Below are positions 1 to 7,032 of a stretch of DNA of 19,478 bases, piece by piece; the first letter of the stretch is position 1; each line of letters begins with the position of its first letter. The stretch is from Euryarchaeota archaeon UBA463. GTDB lineage: Archaea > Thermoplasmatota > Poseidoniia > Poseidoniales > Thalassarchaeaceae. Made by a program: the position numbers and the translations under genes. The DNA lies in the NCBI GenBank assembly GCA_002501805.1, contig DAOI01000021.1, positions 1 through 19,478 of the forward strand. The letters run 5' to 3'. The notes below the pieces were generated by a model. That model saw only the letters and a program-made list of their open reading frames with translations, did not search any database and was not told the DNA's origin.

Positions 1-182
1 AATAATTATTTTTATTAGATGTTATTATTACACTTAGAATAAAATAAGAACCATAAACCAGTATTATTTATTTTATATTATTGGTCTACTAAATTAACTG
101 AATAATGAGGCCATGAATAATTAATGTCTTTCTTCATATTCAATCAAATAGTCATCAATAGTATATATGCTAGTTATTTTTT
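1..182. other. AT-rich non-coding stretch
   Basis: About 36 of the first 180 bases are G or C (20%), far below the coding DNA to the right. Stop codons are frequent in all frames and no open frame enters from the left edge on either strand, so I see no gene here. It could be a long intergenic or regulatory spacer, an island boundary, or an origin-like region; nothing in it decides between these. Confidence 0.7.
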
Positions 183-193
183 CTAGCTTTTTC
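169..193 (+). terminator. Possible stem plus T-run terminator (rightward)
   Basis: A 5-bp inverted repeat (GCTAG at 169-173, CTAGC at 183-187) encloses a T-rich loop and is followed by TTTTTC. T-runs are the main archaeal termination signal. It would end a transcript entering from left of the window. The right arm overlaps the stop codon of the leftward hydrolase gene. No upstream gene is visible, so this is tentative. Confidence 0.3.
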
Positions 194-995
194 TTATAAC
201 TTCAAATGACCCATCTTCATCGACAATCAAGCTATCCCCGTCTTCCAACTGACAGATAGTATCGGGAAGATCTGGAATTTCAAACCCTCCTTCAAAACCC
301 TTACCAGAAGAATAATTGTGAGTAACTAAAATCTTGGCGTGAGAGTTTCTAGAAGCCAAGGACACAACATCAGAAGGACGATGATGATGAGGGAATTCGC
401 CAATATCAGGCATCCCCATCTCGACGATAATCACATCCGCCCTCTTAGCTCGATTATCAATCTCATCACACGGCCCAGAGTCCCCACAGTGCAACAGACG
501 AAATCCAGATTCATGCACAAGTTCGTAGCCATGGGGGTCAGTATCTGGATTATGAAGAACGGGGAACCTGTAGAATTTCCATCCCGTATCACCTATCTCA
601 TCATGCTCTGACTCATGCCAGTCAATAATATCGTCCAGAGACTCAAGACTCCCTGGAAACCCTGATCTACAGAGACTCTCAAGGATATCAATTCCACCCG
701 GTCTTAAGTATACATCCAAACTAGCTTTTCCCTCCCTGTCTGAGATGTATTTCCTGTCAAGCATCAAGAATGGGAATCCAAAAATATGATCGCCATGCCA
801 ATGTGTGAACAAAATATGTTTGATGGCGCTTCCCGAAAATCCAGATCTTCTAAGCTGGGCAAGAAGCGTTGGAGGGGCATCAATGAGTATAGAATCGTCT
901 ATCAGCGCCAAGGCATGCATCCTCCCAGGTGGCGAGAAAGCATTTCCCGTCCCTAAGAAATCGACTCTTGGCATGCTATCGCGAGTACGCTTCAT
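183..995 (-). CDS. Metallo-beta-lactamase-fold hydrolase (RNase Z-like)
   Basis: A 270-aa protein with a metallo-beta-lactamase core. Near the N-terminus it reads VDFLGTGNAFSPPGR, the LGTG strand-turn typical of RNase Z and related phosphodiesterases. The metal motif THWHGDH lies near residues 64-70. Further ligand candidates are the His in VLHNPD, the Asp in HCGDSG and the His in LVTHNYS. These indicate a binuclear zinc hydrolase, probably cytosolic, acting on a phosphodiester or similar substrate; the substrate cannot be read from the sequence. I chose the ATG at 995 because a GGGG Shine-Dalgarno-like stretch lies 7 bases upstream; ATG 974 starts closer to the conserved core, and ATG 1040 sits too near the promoter. 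It is divergent from the flavoprotein reductase. It could be a second RNase Z-like paralogue rather than the tRNA 3' processing enzyme. Confidence 0.8.
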   Translation of the reverse strand: MKRTRDSMPRVDFLGTGNAFSPPGRMHALALIDDSILIDAPPTLLAQLRRSGFSGSAIKHILFTHWHGDHIFGFPFLMLDRKYISDREGKASLDVYLRPGGIDILESLCRSGFPGSLESLDDIIDWHESEHDEIGDTGWKFYRFPVLHNPDTDPHGYELVHESGFRLLHCGDSGPCDEIDNRAKRADVIIVEMGMPDIGEFPHHHRPSDVVSLASRNSHAKILVTHNYSSGKGFEGGFEIPDLPDTICQLEDGDSLIVDEDGSFEVIRKS

Positions 996-1044
996 GACTT
1001 GACCCCATCGCCTTTTTTGTGTTCTGTAGAGGTCTCGCATTACA

Positions 1045-1056
1045 TTTATTCATAAA
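1045..1056. promoter_or_regulatory. Shared TATA element of a divergent promoter
   Basis: The 12-base AT box TTTATTCATAAA is nearly self-complementary and is the only TATA-like sequence between the two divergent genes. Its centre lies about 25 bases upstream of ATG 1076, the spacing expected for a leaderless archaeal transcript. Read leftward, it would start transcription near 1025, consistent with the hydrolase start at 995 rather than 1040. Confidence 0.5.
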
Positions 1057-1075
1057 CGAGCATTATCCCGCCGGG

Positions 1076-2917
1076 ATGAGGGATATAGTGTCCGAACCCC
1101 GTTCTATTCTCATTCTGTATGGTTCTCAATCAGGAAATTCCGAAGAGCTAGCCGAACAGGCAGGAAAAGCTTGTACAAATCATGGCCTCAATGCTTCTGT
1201 AAAAGCTATGGACGAGATTCAAATTAATGATTTGACCAATCACAAGAGAGTCTTAGTCTATTGTAGTACATGGGGCGATGGAGAGCAACCCGATAATGCT
1301 GAAGATCTATGGGAGGCCGCTAATGGAGGCGCTATCTCAGACTTGAAGGGCCTGAATTTCTCAGTACTAGCTCTGGGAGACACGTCGTATGATTTATTCT
1401 GTGAGTCAGGAAAGGAATGGGATGCTTGGTTTGAGACAATGGGCGCTAATAGAGTTCATCAGAGGGTAGATTGCGATGTTGACTATGAGGGGCCAGCCGC
1501 TGAATGGACAGCAGCCGTATTGCCATTAATGGCCGCTATTGAAGACGACCCTGTAGAAGAGGACAATGACTCCTCATCTACTACTGCGACTTCGATTGCA
1601 GAAGCTTCCGATGTAGAAGTCCCGAAGAAATCGGAAAAATCACAGTGGAATGCTAAAAATCCATACTCTACTAAAATTTCAGAAAATTTTGTCCTAAATG
1701 GAGAGGGGTCAGGCAAGGAGACTAGACATATTGTATTCCAATTGGGGGATTCAGGACTTAATTACAAGGCCGGAGACGCCCTAGGAGTAGTTCCACGAGG
1801 ACCTCCCGAAGTAGTTCAAGAAATACTTTCAATCACTTCTCTAACTGGCGAAGAGATTGTTGAGACACATGTTGGTGAATTTAGCCTAAGGGAGGCTCTG
1901 ACGGACAAGTATGAGGTCCACAGGGTATCCAAGAAATGGATTGAGTCCCTCGGCCCTAGGCTAGTGTCTTCTTCTTCAAGTATCGATATCAAAATAATTA
2001 GTAGGACAAGATCCTCATCCAGAAATGGAAATGTGATTATGGATTGGGCCGGTTCTGGAGAGGACGACGATGTCCCCGAACAATATGTAGAAATTGGTAT
2101 GCCGTCTAACCCTTCGGAAGTCCTTTGGCGTGAATTGACATCAGATCCCAAAGCAATGGAGGACTACATGTGGTCTCGAGATTATGTCGATGCCCTATCT
2201 GACTTTGGTCATATTGGATTCACTGCACAGCAACTTGTCGAGGGCATGGACCGGCTAAAACCAAGACTGTACTCTATAGCCAGTAGCCCAGATCACGAAC
2301 CAGGAACTGTGCATCTAACTGTAGGCATAGTCAGATACAATCATCATGACAGGGATAAAACTGGACTTTGTACCGGTTTCCTAGCAGATAGATGCGAAGT
2401 CAATGAGACAGAGATTGGAGTATTCATGTCACCCACAAGATCATTCGTTCTTCCAGAGGTAGGTTCAGCCGATGCAATCATGGTGGGGCCCGGTACAGGA
2501 ATTGCTCCATTCAGGGCATTCCTACAACAAAGAGATATCAATGGAGATACAGGTAGAAATTGGTTATTCTTTGGTGATTGGACCGAAGATGGAGAGTATT
2601 ACTATCGGGATGAGATGGAATCATGGAAAGAGAGAGGGGTACTTGACAGGCATGATTTAGCATGGTCCAGACAGGGTTCTGAGAAAGTGTATGTCCAGCA
2701 CCTGATGAAGAAAAATGGAGAGGAAATATGGAATTGGATAGATGGGGGAGGCTACTTCTATGTCTGTGGTGATAAGAATTACATGGCCAAAGATGTACAC
2801 TCAACACTAATAGAAATCTGTTCCGATCATGGAAAAATGTCCCCAGAAGAGGCAAAGGAATTTGTAGAATCGACACTAATGAAAACCCAGAAGCGATATC
2901 TCAGAGATGTTTACTGA
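1076..2917 (+). CDS. cysJ: NADPH-dependent diflavin reductase, CysJ type
   Basis: A 613-aa cytosolic flavoprotein that passes electrons from NADPH through FAD and FMN to a haem or siroheme partner. Residues 11-150 are flavodoxin: LILYGSQSGNSEEL binds FMN phosphate, with CSTWGDGEQPDN and LGDTSYDLFC flavin loops. A Ser/Glu-rich linker (about 158-190) leads to the FAD domain, with RLYSIASSP at 397-405 and a TGLCTGF pyrophosphate loop. The NADPH domain shows MVGPGTGIAPFRAF, SRQGSEKVYVQ and YVCGDKNYMAKDV. The C-terminus RYLRDVY closely matches the RYQRDVY end of E. coli CysJ as I recall it, favouring sulfite reductase alpha subunit over P450 reductase. No CysI haemoprotein lies in the window, so the partner is unknown. 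ATG 1076 is chosen because the motif-bearing strand starts just after it and the TATA box is 25 bases upstream. Confidence 0.85.
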   Translation: MRDIVSEPRSILILYGSQSGNSEELAEQAGKACTNHGLNASVKAMDEIQINDLTNHKRVLVYCSTWGDGEQPDNAEDLWEAANGGAISDLKGLNFSVLALGDTSYDLFCESGKEWDAWFETMGANRVHQRVDCDVDYEGPAAEWTAAVLPLMAAIEDDPVEEDNDSSSTTATSIAEASDVEVPKKSEKSQWNAKNPYSTKISENFVLNGEGSGKETRHIVFQLGDSGLNYKAGDALGVVPRGPPEVVQEILSITSLTGEEIVETHVGEFSLREALTDKYEVHRVSKKWIESLGPRLVSSSSSIDIKIISRTRSSSRNGNVIMDWAGSGEDDDVPEQYVEIGMPSNPSEVLWRELTSDPKAMEDYMWSRDYVDALSDFGHIGFTAQQLVEGMDRLKPRLYSIASSPDHEPGTVHLTVGIVRYNHHDRDKTGLCTGFLADRCEVNETEIGVFMSPTRSFVLPEVGSADAIMVGPGTGIAPFRAFLQQRDINGDTGRNWLFFGDWTEDGEYYYRDEMESWKERGVLDRHDLAWSRQGSEKVYVQHLMKKNGEEIWNWIDGGGYFYVCGDKNYMAKDVHSTLIEICSDHGKMSPEEAKEFVESTLMKTQKRYLRDVY

Positions 2918-2955
2918 GGGCTAGAAATCAACACAATCTTCCGATTCAATGATAG

Positions 2956-2976
2956 GGCAACCGTTACAGCGTTGCC
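2956..2976 (+). promoter_or_regulatory. Inverted repeat just upstream of the biotin carboxylase start
   Basis: GGCAAC at 2956-2961 and GTTGCC at 2971-2976 form a perfect 6-bp inverted repeat with a 9-base loop. It ends 3 bases before ATG 2980. No Shine-Dalgarno sequence is otherwise visible. It could be a repressor operator or an mRNA hairpin at the ribosome entry site; the sequence does not distinguish these. Confidence 0.4.
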
Positions 2977-2979
2977 TCG

Positions 2980-4323
2980 ATGTTTAGGAGGGTCCTCATC
3001 GCAAACAGAGGGGAAATAGCCCTCAGAATTCTACGCTCATTACGTACCATGGGTATCGAAGCCGTTGTTATACACGGGAAAGAGGACAGACTATCTCTGC
3101 CAGTCAGACTTGCTGACGAGGCGGTTTACATCCCACGTTCGGATCCACTAGCTTCGTATTTGGATATTGAAGCAATAGTGGAGGCAGCTAAGGAAGTTGG
3201 AGCGGATGCCGTACACCCCGGTTACGGATTCTTGGCTGAAAATCCAATCTTTGCTGAAAGATTGGAAGAGGAGGGTATTACTTTCATTGGACCTAGTGCA
3301 GATGTTCTAAGACTTCTTGGGGACAAGATAGCAGCCAGAGATGCAATGGTCAAATCTGGCATTCCAGTTGCCATGGGTTCAGACGGTCCGATATCTGATC
3401 CTGAAGAAGCAGCTATACAGGCTGCAGAAATAGGGTATCCTGTGATAATTAAGGCGGCCGCAGGAGGAGGGGGTATTGGGATGCAAGTAGTCGACTCACC
3501 AGGTGATTTCGACAAGGCATTAAGAATTTGTCAAGGAAGGGCACTTTCTGCATTTGGAGATGATAGAGTATTTCTGGAGAAATTCATACAAGGGGCACAA
3601 CATATCGAGTTTCAAGTCATCGGAGATGGGGAAAAGGCAATTCATCTTGGAGAGAGATTTTGCTCTATTCAGAGAAGGCATCAGAAAATTTTGGAAGAAG
3701 GCCCCTGGCTATCCGAAGAAGTCAGAGAGGAGCTCGGTTCGAAGGTCGTCGCAGGAGCTGAAGCCGTTGGTTACAAGGGACTAGCCACATTCGAGTTTCT
3801 CAGAGATTCCAATGGGGATTTCTATTTCCTCGAAGTCAATCCTAGGGTACAGGTAGAGCATACTGTAACTGAAATGATAACTGGATACGATTTAGTTTCC
3901 ATTGGCATAAGGGTAGCTGCAGGAGAAGGAATTCCCATAAATCAGAGCGATGTAAAAATTAGGGGTCACGCGATACAGACTCGCATAAATGCTGAGAACC
4001 CACTCACGCTCACTCCCTCGCCAGGAAGGCTCTGGGAATGTCATTGGCCAAGTGGCCCTGGAGTTAGGGTAGATTCTCATGCCCACACTGGATACGATAT
4101 GCCTGCCTCATTCGACTCGTTGTTGGCTAAGGTAATTGTCTGGTCACCAAGTAGGTCCGATGCAATTTCCAGAATGAAAGCAGCCCTCAGTGAAACCATG
4201 TTACTCGGCGTAGATACGCTAATTCCCCTCCATCAAGCAATTCTGAATAATCATGATTTCTTGTCAGGAGATATTACAATCAGGTTCCTTGAAGAACATC
4301 CTGAGTTATTGAAGGGTGAATGA
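2980..4323 (+). CDS. accC: Biotin carboxylase subunit of an acyl-CoA carboxylase
   Basis: A 447-aa ATP-grasp enzyme that carboxylates the biotin of a carrier protein using ATP and bicarbonate. The N-terminal domain opens RVLIANRGEIALRI; HPGYGFLAEN follows at 79-88. The ATP-grasp core has VIIKAAAGGGGIGM (Lys158), CSIQRRHQKILEE (Lys236) and FLEVNPRVQVEHTVTE (Glu285, Asn287, Arg289), with Glu272 upstream: the expected metal, bicarbonate and biotin residues. Length fits a stand-alone subunit, about 450 aa, with no biotinyl domain. In the glycine loop, isoleucine stands where E. coli AccC has arginine (GGGGRGM). Neither carrier nor carboxyltransferase is in the window, so acetyl-CoA versus propionyl-CoA carboxylase cannot be decided. 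The kinase gene downstream overlaps or abuts it, so the two are probably co-transcribed. Confidence 0.92.
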   Translation: MFRRVLIANRGEIALRILRSLRTMGIEAVVIHGKEDRLSLPVRLADEAVYIPRSDPLASYLDIEAIVEAAKEVGADAVHPGYGFLAENPIFAERLEEEGITFIGPSADVLRLLGDKIAARDAMVKSGIPVAMGSDGPISDPEEAAIQAAEIGYPVIIKAAAGGGGIGMQVVDSPGDFDKALRICQGRALSAFGDDRVFLEKFIQGAQHIEFQVIGDGEKAIHLGERFCSIQRRHQKILEEGPWLSEEVREELGSKVVAGAEAVGYKGLATFEFLRDSNGDFYFLEVNPRVQVEHTVTEMITGYDLVSIGIRVAAGEGIPINQSDVKIRGHAIQTRINAENPLTLTPSPGRLWECHWPSGPGVRVDSHAHTGYDMPASFDSLLAKVIVWSPSRSDAISRMKAALSETMLLGVDTLIPLHQAILNNHDFLSGDITIRFLEEHPELLKGE

Positions 4324-4325
4324 TG

Positions 4326-5288
4326 ATGGAGATGGTAATTGTTGGGACAATCTCCTACGATGACATCGAGACTCCTTCGGAGAAGGCCAGCTCCGTTCTA
4401 GGTGGTTCTGCCACCCATTCAGGACTTGCCTCCTCGTTCCACCTGAGGCCTCCACCTGGGCACTCTCCTAGGATAGGAGTTGTTAGTGCGGTTGGAGAAG
4501 ATTTCTCGACATATCACCAGATGGTTTTGGAGGATGCTGGAATGAATCTCGCGGGGGTTGCTCTGAGGGAAGGAGAGACATCAACTAGGTCAGTGAGATT
4601 TACTGAATCTATGGATAGATCAGAAATTACCAATACTGAATTGAATGTACTGGAGGAGTTCACCCCGGTCCTTCCTAAGGCTTGGACCGCGCCGGACGTA
4701 CTTCTATGTGCTAACTCAAATCCAAGTATGCAAATAGAAGCTCTGGAGCAGTGTCCAGATGCTAAAATTAACGCTCTGGATACCAATAAGATTTGGATTG
4801 AGGAAGAATTTGAAGGTCTTTCTAGGGCTATGAGAATGGTAGACGTTGTGGTCTTAGAAGAAGAAGACGCGAATGCCATTTCAGGAGAGAAAGTACTGAC
4901 TCAGTCAATATCTTCAATCATCTCAGGAGAAGCTCTTCACGGAGGAACTGCGGCAGGGCCAGGGCCGAGAAGCATCATCGTTAAGAGAGGAAGTAGTGGA
5001 ATTCTCGCTTATCTTCCCTGTGGGACTATAGCACTCCCTTCATATCCAATGGAAAATCCGGTTGACCCGACTGGCCGTGGAGATACTTTCATAGGTGCCT
5101 TGTTCTCTTCATTGGTTGGGCACGATGGATCTCTGAATGATGCTGAAGTGATGAGGAAGGCTATGGTTCATGCCACTGTCACATCTTCGTATTGTGCAGA
5201 GGGAATAGGAACCAAAGGAATAAGGTCCCTAGGAAGGGGAAAATATCATGCTAGAGCCGATAGATACAGGAGAATAGTTGGGATATAA
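4326..5288 (+). CDS. PfkB-family carbohydrate/nucleoside kinase
   Basis: About 320 aa with the ribokinase fold. The N-terminal strand MVIVGTISYDD leads to a GGSATHSG substrate motif (26-33). The C-terminal signature NPVDPTGRGDTFIGAL (245-259) holds the anion hole and catalytic base Asp253. The usual DTxGAGD reads DPTGRGD, so Arg replaces the small residue in the anion hole. ALDTNKIWIE matches a segment common in this family. It phosphorylates a sugar, nucleoside or related alcohol; the substrate is not readable. Three ATGs (4320, 4323, 4326) lie in a row in frame. A GGTGA Shine-Dalgarno sequence at 4315-4319 is directly against the first but 6 bases from ATG 4326, which I therefore choose; any of them gives tight coupling to accC. 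Its TAA abuts the stop of the convergent gene. Confidence 0.85.
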   Translation: MEMVIVGTISYDDIETPSEKASSVLGGSATHSGLASSFHLRPPPGHSPRIGVVSAVGEDFSTYHQMVLEDAGMNLAGVALREGETSTRSVRFTESMDRSEITNTELNVLEEFTPVLPKAWTAPDVLLCANSNPSMQIEALEQCPDAKINALDTNKIWIEEEFEGLSRAMRMVDVVVLEEEDANAISGEKVLTQSISSIISGEALHGGTAAGPGPRSIIVKRGSSGILAYLPCGTIALPSYPMENPVDPTGRGDTFIGALFSSLVGHDGSLNDAEVMRKAMVHATVTSSYCAEGIGTKGIRSLGRGKYHARADRYRRIVGI

Positions 5289-6950
5289 TTATTCCAATCT
5301 TCGTACACCTGGGATATGATGCTTCTCCCCCTTGGATGGCGCCTTTCTCAATTGTGAAAACTTCAGTCCTCCCGAAGGCATAGTAAGTTGCCTTGGGGCC
5401 CTATTCTTTCCTGAAGAAACCCTTTCAACGACAGAATCCAATGCCGCCTTGGCTGAAACAGGACTCTGTTCCGAAGGTGGAGCGGGCCTACTAGCGATAT
5501 CTGCTTGATGATCCTGGTCACTTCTGAGTCTGATATGCTGAGAGCTTTGGAATCTTGAATTACTACTATCGAAAGTTCCATCAATATCTCCATATTGAGA
5601 GGCATAACTATCATCTCTGCTGTATCTTGTTCTGCTCTTTGGCCTAAGTAACGACTCGATCCAACTGGGTTTTCTCCTACCTCTTACTACGAGATCCTTG
5701 TTGAAACGTCCACCATTCATTGAGGCGACCAAGCTCGAAACTCCCGGATAGTCATCAAGATCATTGGACTCACTATCTGGTCCTGAAAGATATTTTACGG
5801 AATCGGCTTTCTTCGCTCTTGCCTGTCTTACTATTCCGGGCACGCACTCCTCTCTGACCGCCTCTTCAGTAGGGGTCGGTAAGAGCTGGCCATGATAATC
5901 AGATTTTGGAAATCCATGTTGATTATGCGCCCTCCTAATCATTTGTGAGCTAGAAGGTGGTCTCTGAGCAACCCTCTCGGGAGGCCCCACATCGAATGAA
6001 CTCTCGAATCCAAATTGAGATACACTTTCCTGCTCGTCTTTATTCTCAGAATCAAACATTCCTCCGAAACCGAAAATATCTGTAGTCTCGGAATAGTCGC
6101 TAACATCCCTACTGGAAACTTCTGTTACGGGCTCCTTTTCCCTGTACCAGGAAGGGGCCTCTTCCCGGCCCCAAGCTCTCTCATAAGCAGAAATACCATT
6201 TTCTGAAGGATTTGCAGTAGGAAGTTCTGGTGTGGTTCCAGACATTCCAAAACCAATTGGAGTCTCTTCATTAATGGACCCCAATCCTCCGAAACCAAAA
6301 TCAGAGTATCCTTCAAAATCGGATTTTTCCTCTTCCATGTCAATTGGGATATCTGCCAAATTTGTCTGATTATTTTCTAACTGGATTTCGGGAGGAGAAG
6401 GAGGCCACGGTAGGGCCTTCATTGGAGGCATCCCTCCAGCATCTTGGAATGCAGGAAACATGGGTAACTCATTCTCAATTTTCTCCAGTCCTGAACGAGC
6501 TTCTTCTATGCTCGACCCTCTTCTCAGCCTATCAGTCATCAGACAAAGTCGCATTAGAGATCCTTCTCGCCCCCCTACCATATGCCTAGATTTATCTTCA
6601 TCCTCGATAACTAGAACCGAACTTCTTAATCTGAAGTAGGATAACGATACAAGAATTCCAGCTGCAGAAACCGCCCAACCTAGGGGCGGAATCAGTGTGG
6701 AGTACCCGATAAATGCAGTTATCCCGCCTAATATTGGGGTTCCACTGGGAAGTATGGGTATATTCATATGTCTCATTTTCGAGATTGATTCGAGATCGAT
6801 CCTAAGTCCCTGGCCGAGTCTATTCTCTATAGTCAGCTGACGCTGATTTAGAATACCTACGAAACCCCCTCTCATCCCAACCAAACTTAGGCCTCCGATT
6901 AACTCGGAGTCACCATCAGTTCGGTCGGGCTTATGCCCGACTGAGTACAT
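5289..6950 (-). CDS. Membrane protein with PH-like N-terminus and long disordered tail
   Basis: A 553-aa protein I do not recognise. Residues about 26-135 look like a strand-rich domain with an embedded membrane hairpin: GFVGILNQRQLTIENRL and GLRIDLESISKM resemble the opening of bacterial PH-like domains, then hydrophobic stretches at about 70-88 and 90-106, then strands SSVLVIEDED. A short helical piece (130-162) follows. Residues 165-550 are low-complexity, rich in Ser, Pro, Glu and Asp, and probably disordered. They hold a recurring aromatic-glycine motif: DFGFGG at 217-222, IFGFGG at 292-297, QFGFES at 312-317. The last 130 residues are Arg/Lys-rich. The start at 6950 has a TATA-like box about 29 bases upstream; ATG 6875 is an alternative that would leave the 6921-6944 hairpin in a leader. 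Membrane anchoring is inferred; the tail may be a binding scaffold. Confidence 0.7.
   Translation of the reverse strand: MYSVGHKPDRTDGDSELIGGLSLVGMRGGFVGILNQRQLTIENRLGQGLRIDLESISKMRHMNIPILPSGTPILGGITAFIGYSTLIPPLGWAVSAAGILVSLSYFRLRSSVLVIEDEDKSRHMVGGREGSLMRLCLMTDRLRRGSSIEEARSGLEKIENELPMFPAFQDAGGMPPMKALPWPPSPPEIQLENNQTNLADIPIDMEEEKSDFEGYSDFGFGGLGSINEETPIGFGMSGTTPELPTANPSENGISAYERAWGREEAPSWYREKEPVTEVSSRDVSDYSETTDIFGFGGMFDSENKDEQESVSQFGFESSFDVGPPERVAQRPPSSSQMIRRAHNQHGFPKSDYHGQLLPTPTEEAVREECVPGIVRQARAKKADSVKYLSGPDSESNDLDDYPGVSSLVASMNGGRFNKDLVVRGRRKPSWIESLLRPKSRTRYSRDDSYASQYGDIDGTFDSSNSRFQSSQHIRLRSDQDHQADIASRPAPPSEQSPVSAKAALDSVVERVSSGKNRAPRQLTMPSGGLKFSQLRKAPSKGEKHHIPGVRRLE
6921..6944 (-). promoter_or_regulatory. 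Stable hairpin at the 5' end of the 553-aa gene
   Basis: A perfect 7-bp GC-rich inverted repeat (GTCGGGC at 6924-6930, GCCCGAC at 6935-6941) encloses a 4-base loop, with two further pairs beyond one mismatch in the mRNA sense. It starts within 10 bases of ATG 6950. It would lie inside the first codons, or in the leader if translation starts at 6875. Either way it could hinder ribosome loading. Confidence 0.4.
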
Positions 6951-6974
6951 CCCATTGTGCGAGTGTCGGATTCA

Positions 6975-6984
6975 TGGTATAAGT
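6975..6984 (-). promoter_or_regulatory. TATA-like box upstream of the 553-aa gene
   Basis: In the leftward sense the stretch reads AACTTATACC. Its centre is about 29 bases from ATG 6950, suggesting a separate promoter with a leaderless or nearly leaderless start despite the same-strand gene upstream. Confidence 0.35.
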
Positions 6985-7032
6985 TCTCGGGGAATTGCAT
7001 CGAAAAATACGTTGCTTAATGCACAAATATAA

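Noticed and set aside
2538..2876. 112-aa minus-strand frame
   Set aside because: Antisense to the NADPH-binding domain of the CysJ-like reductase; composition is a by-product of that gene.
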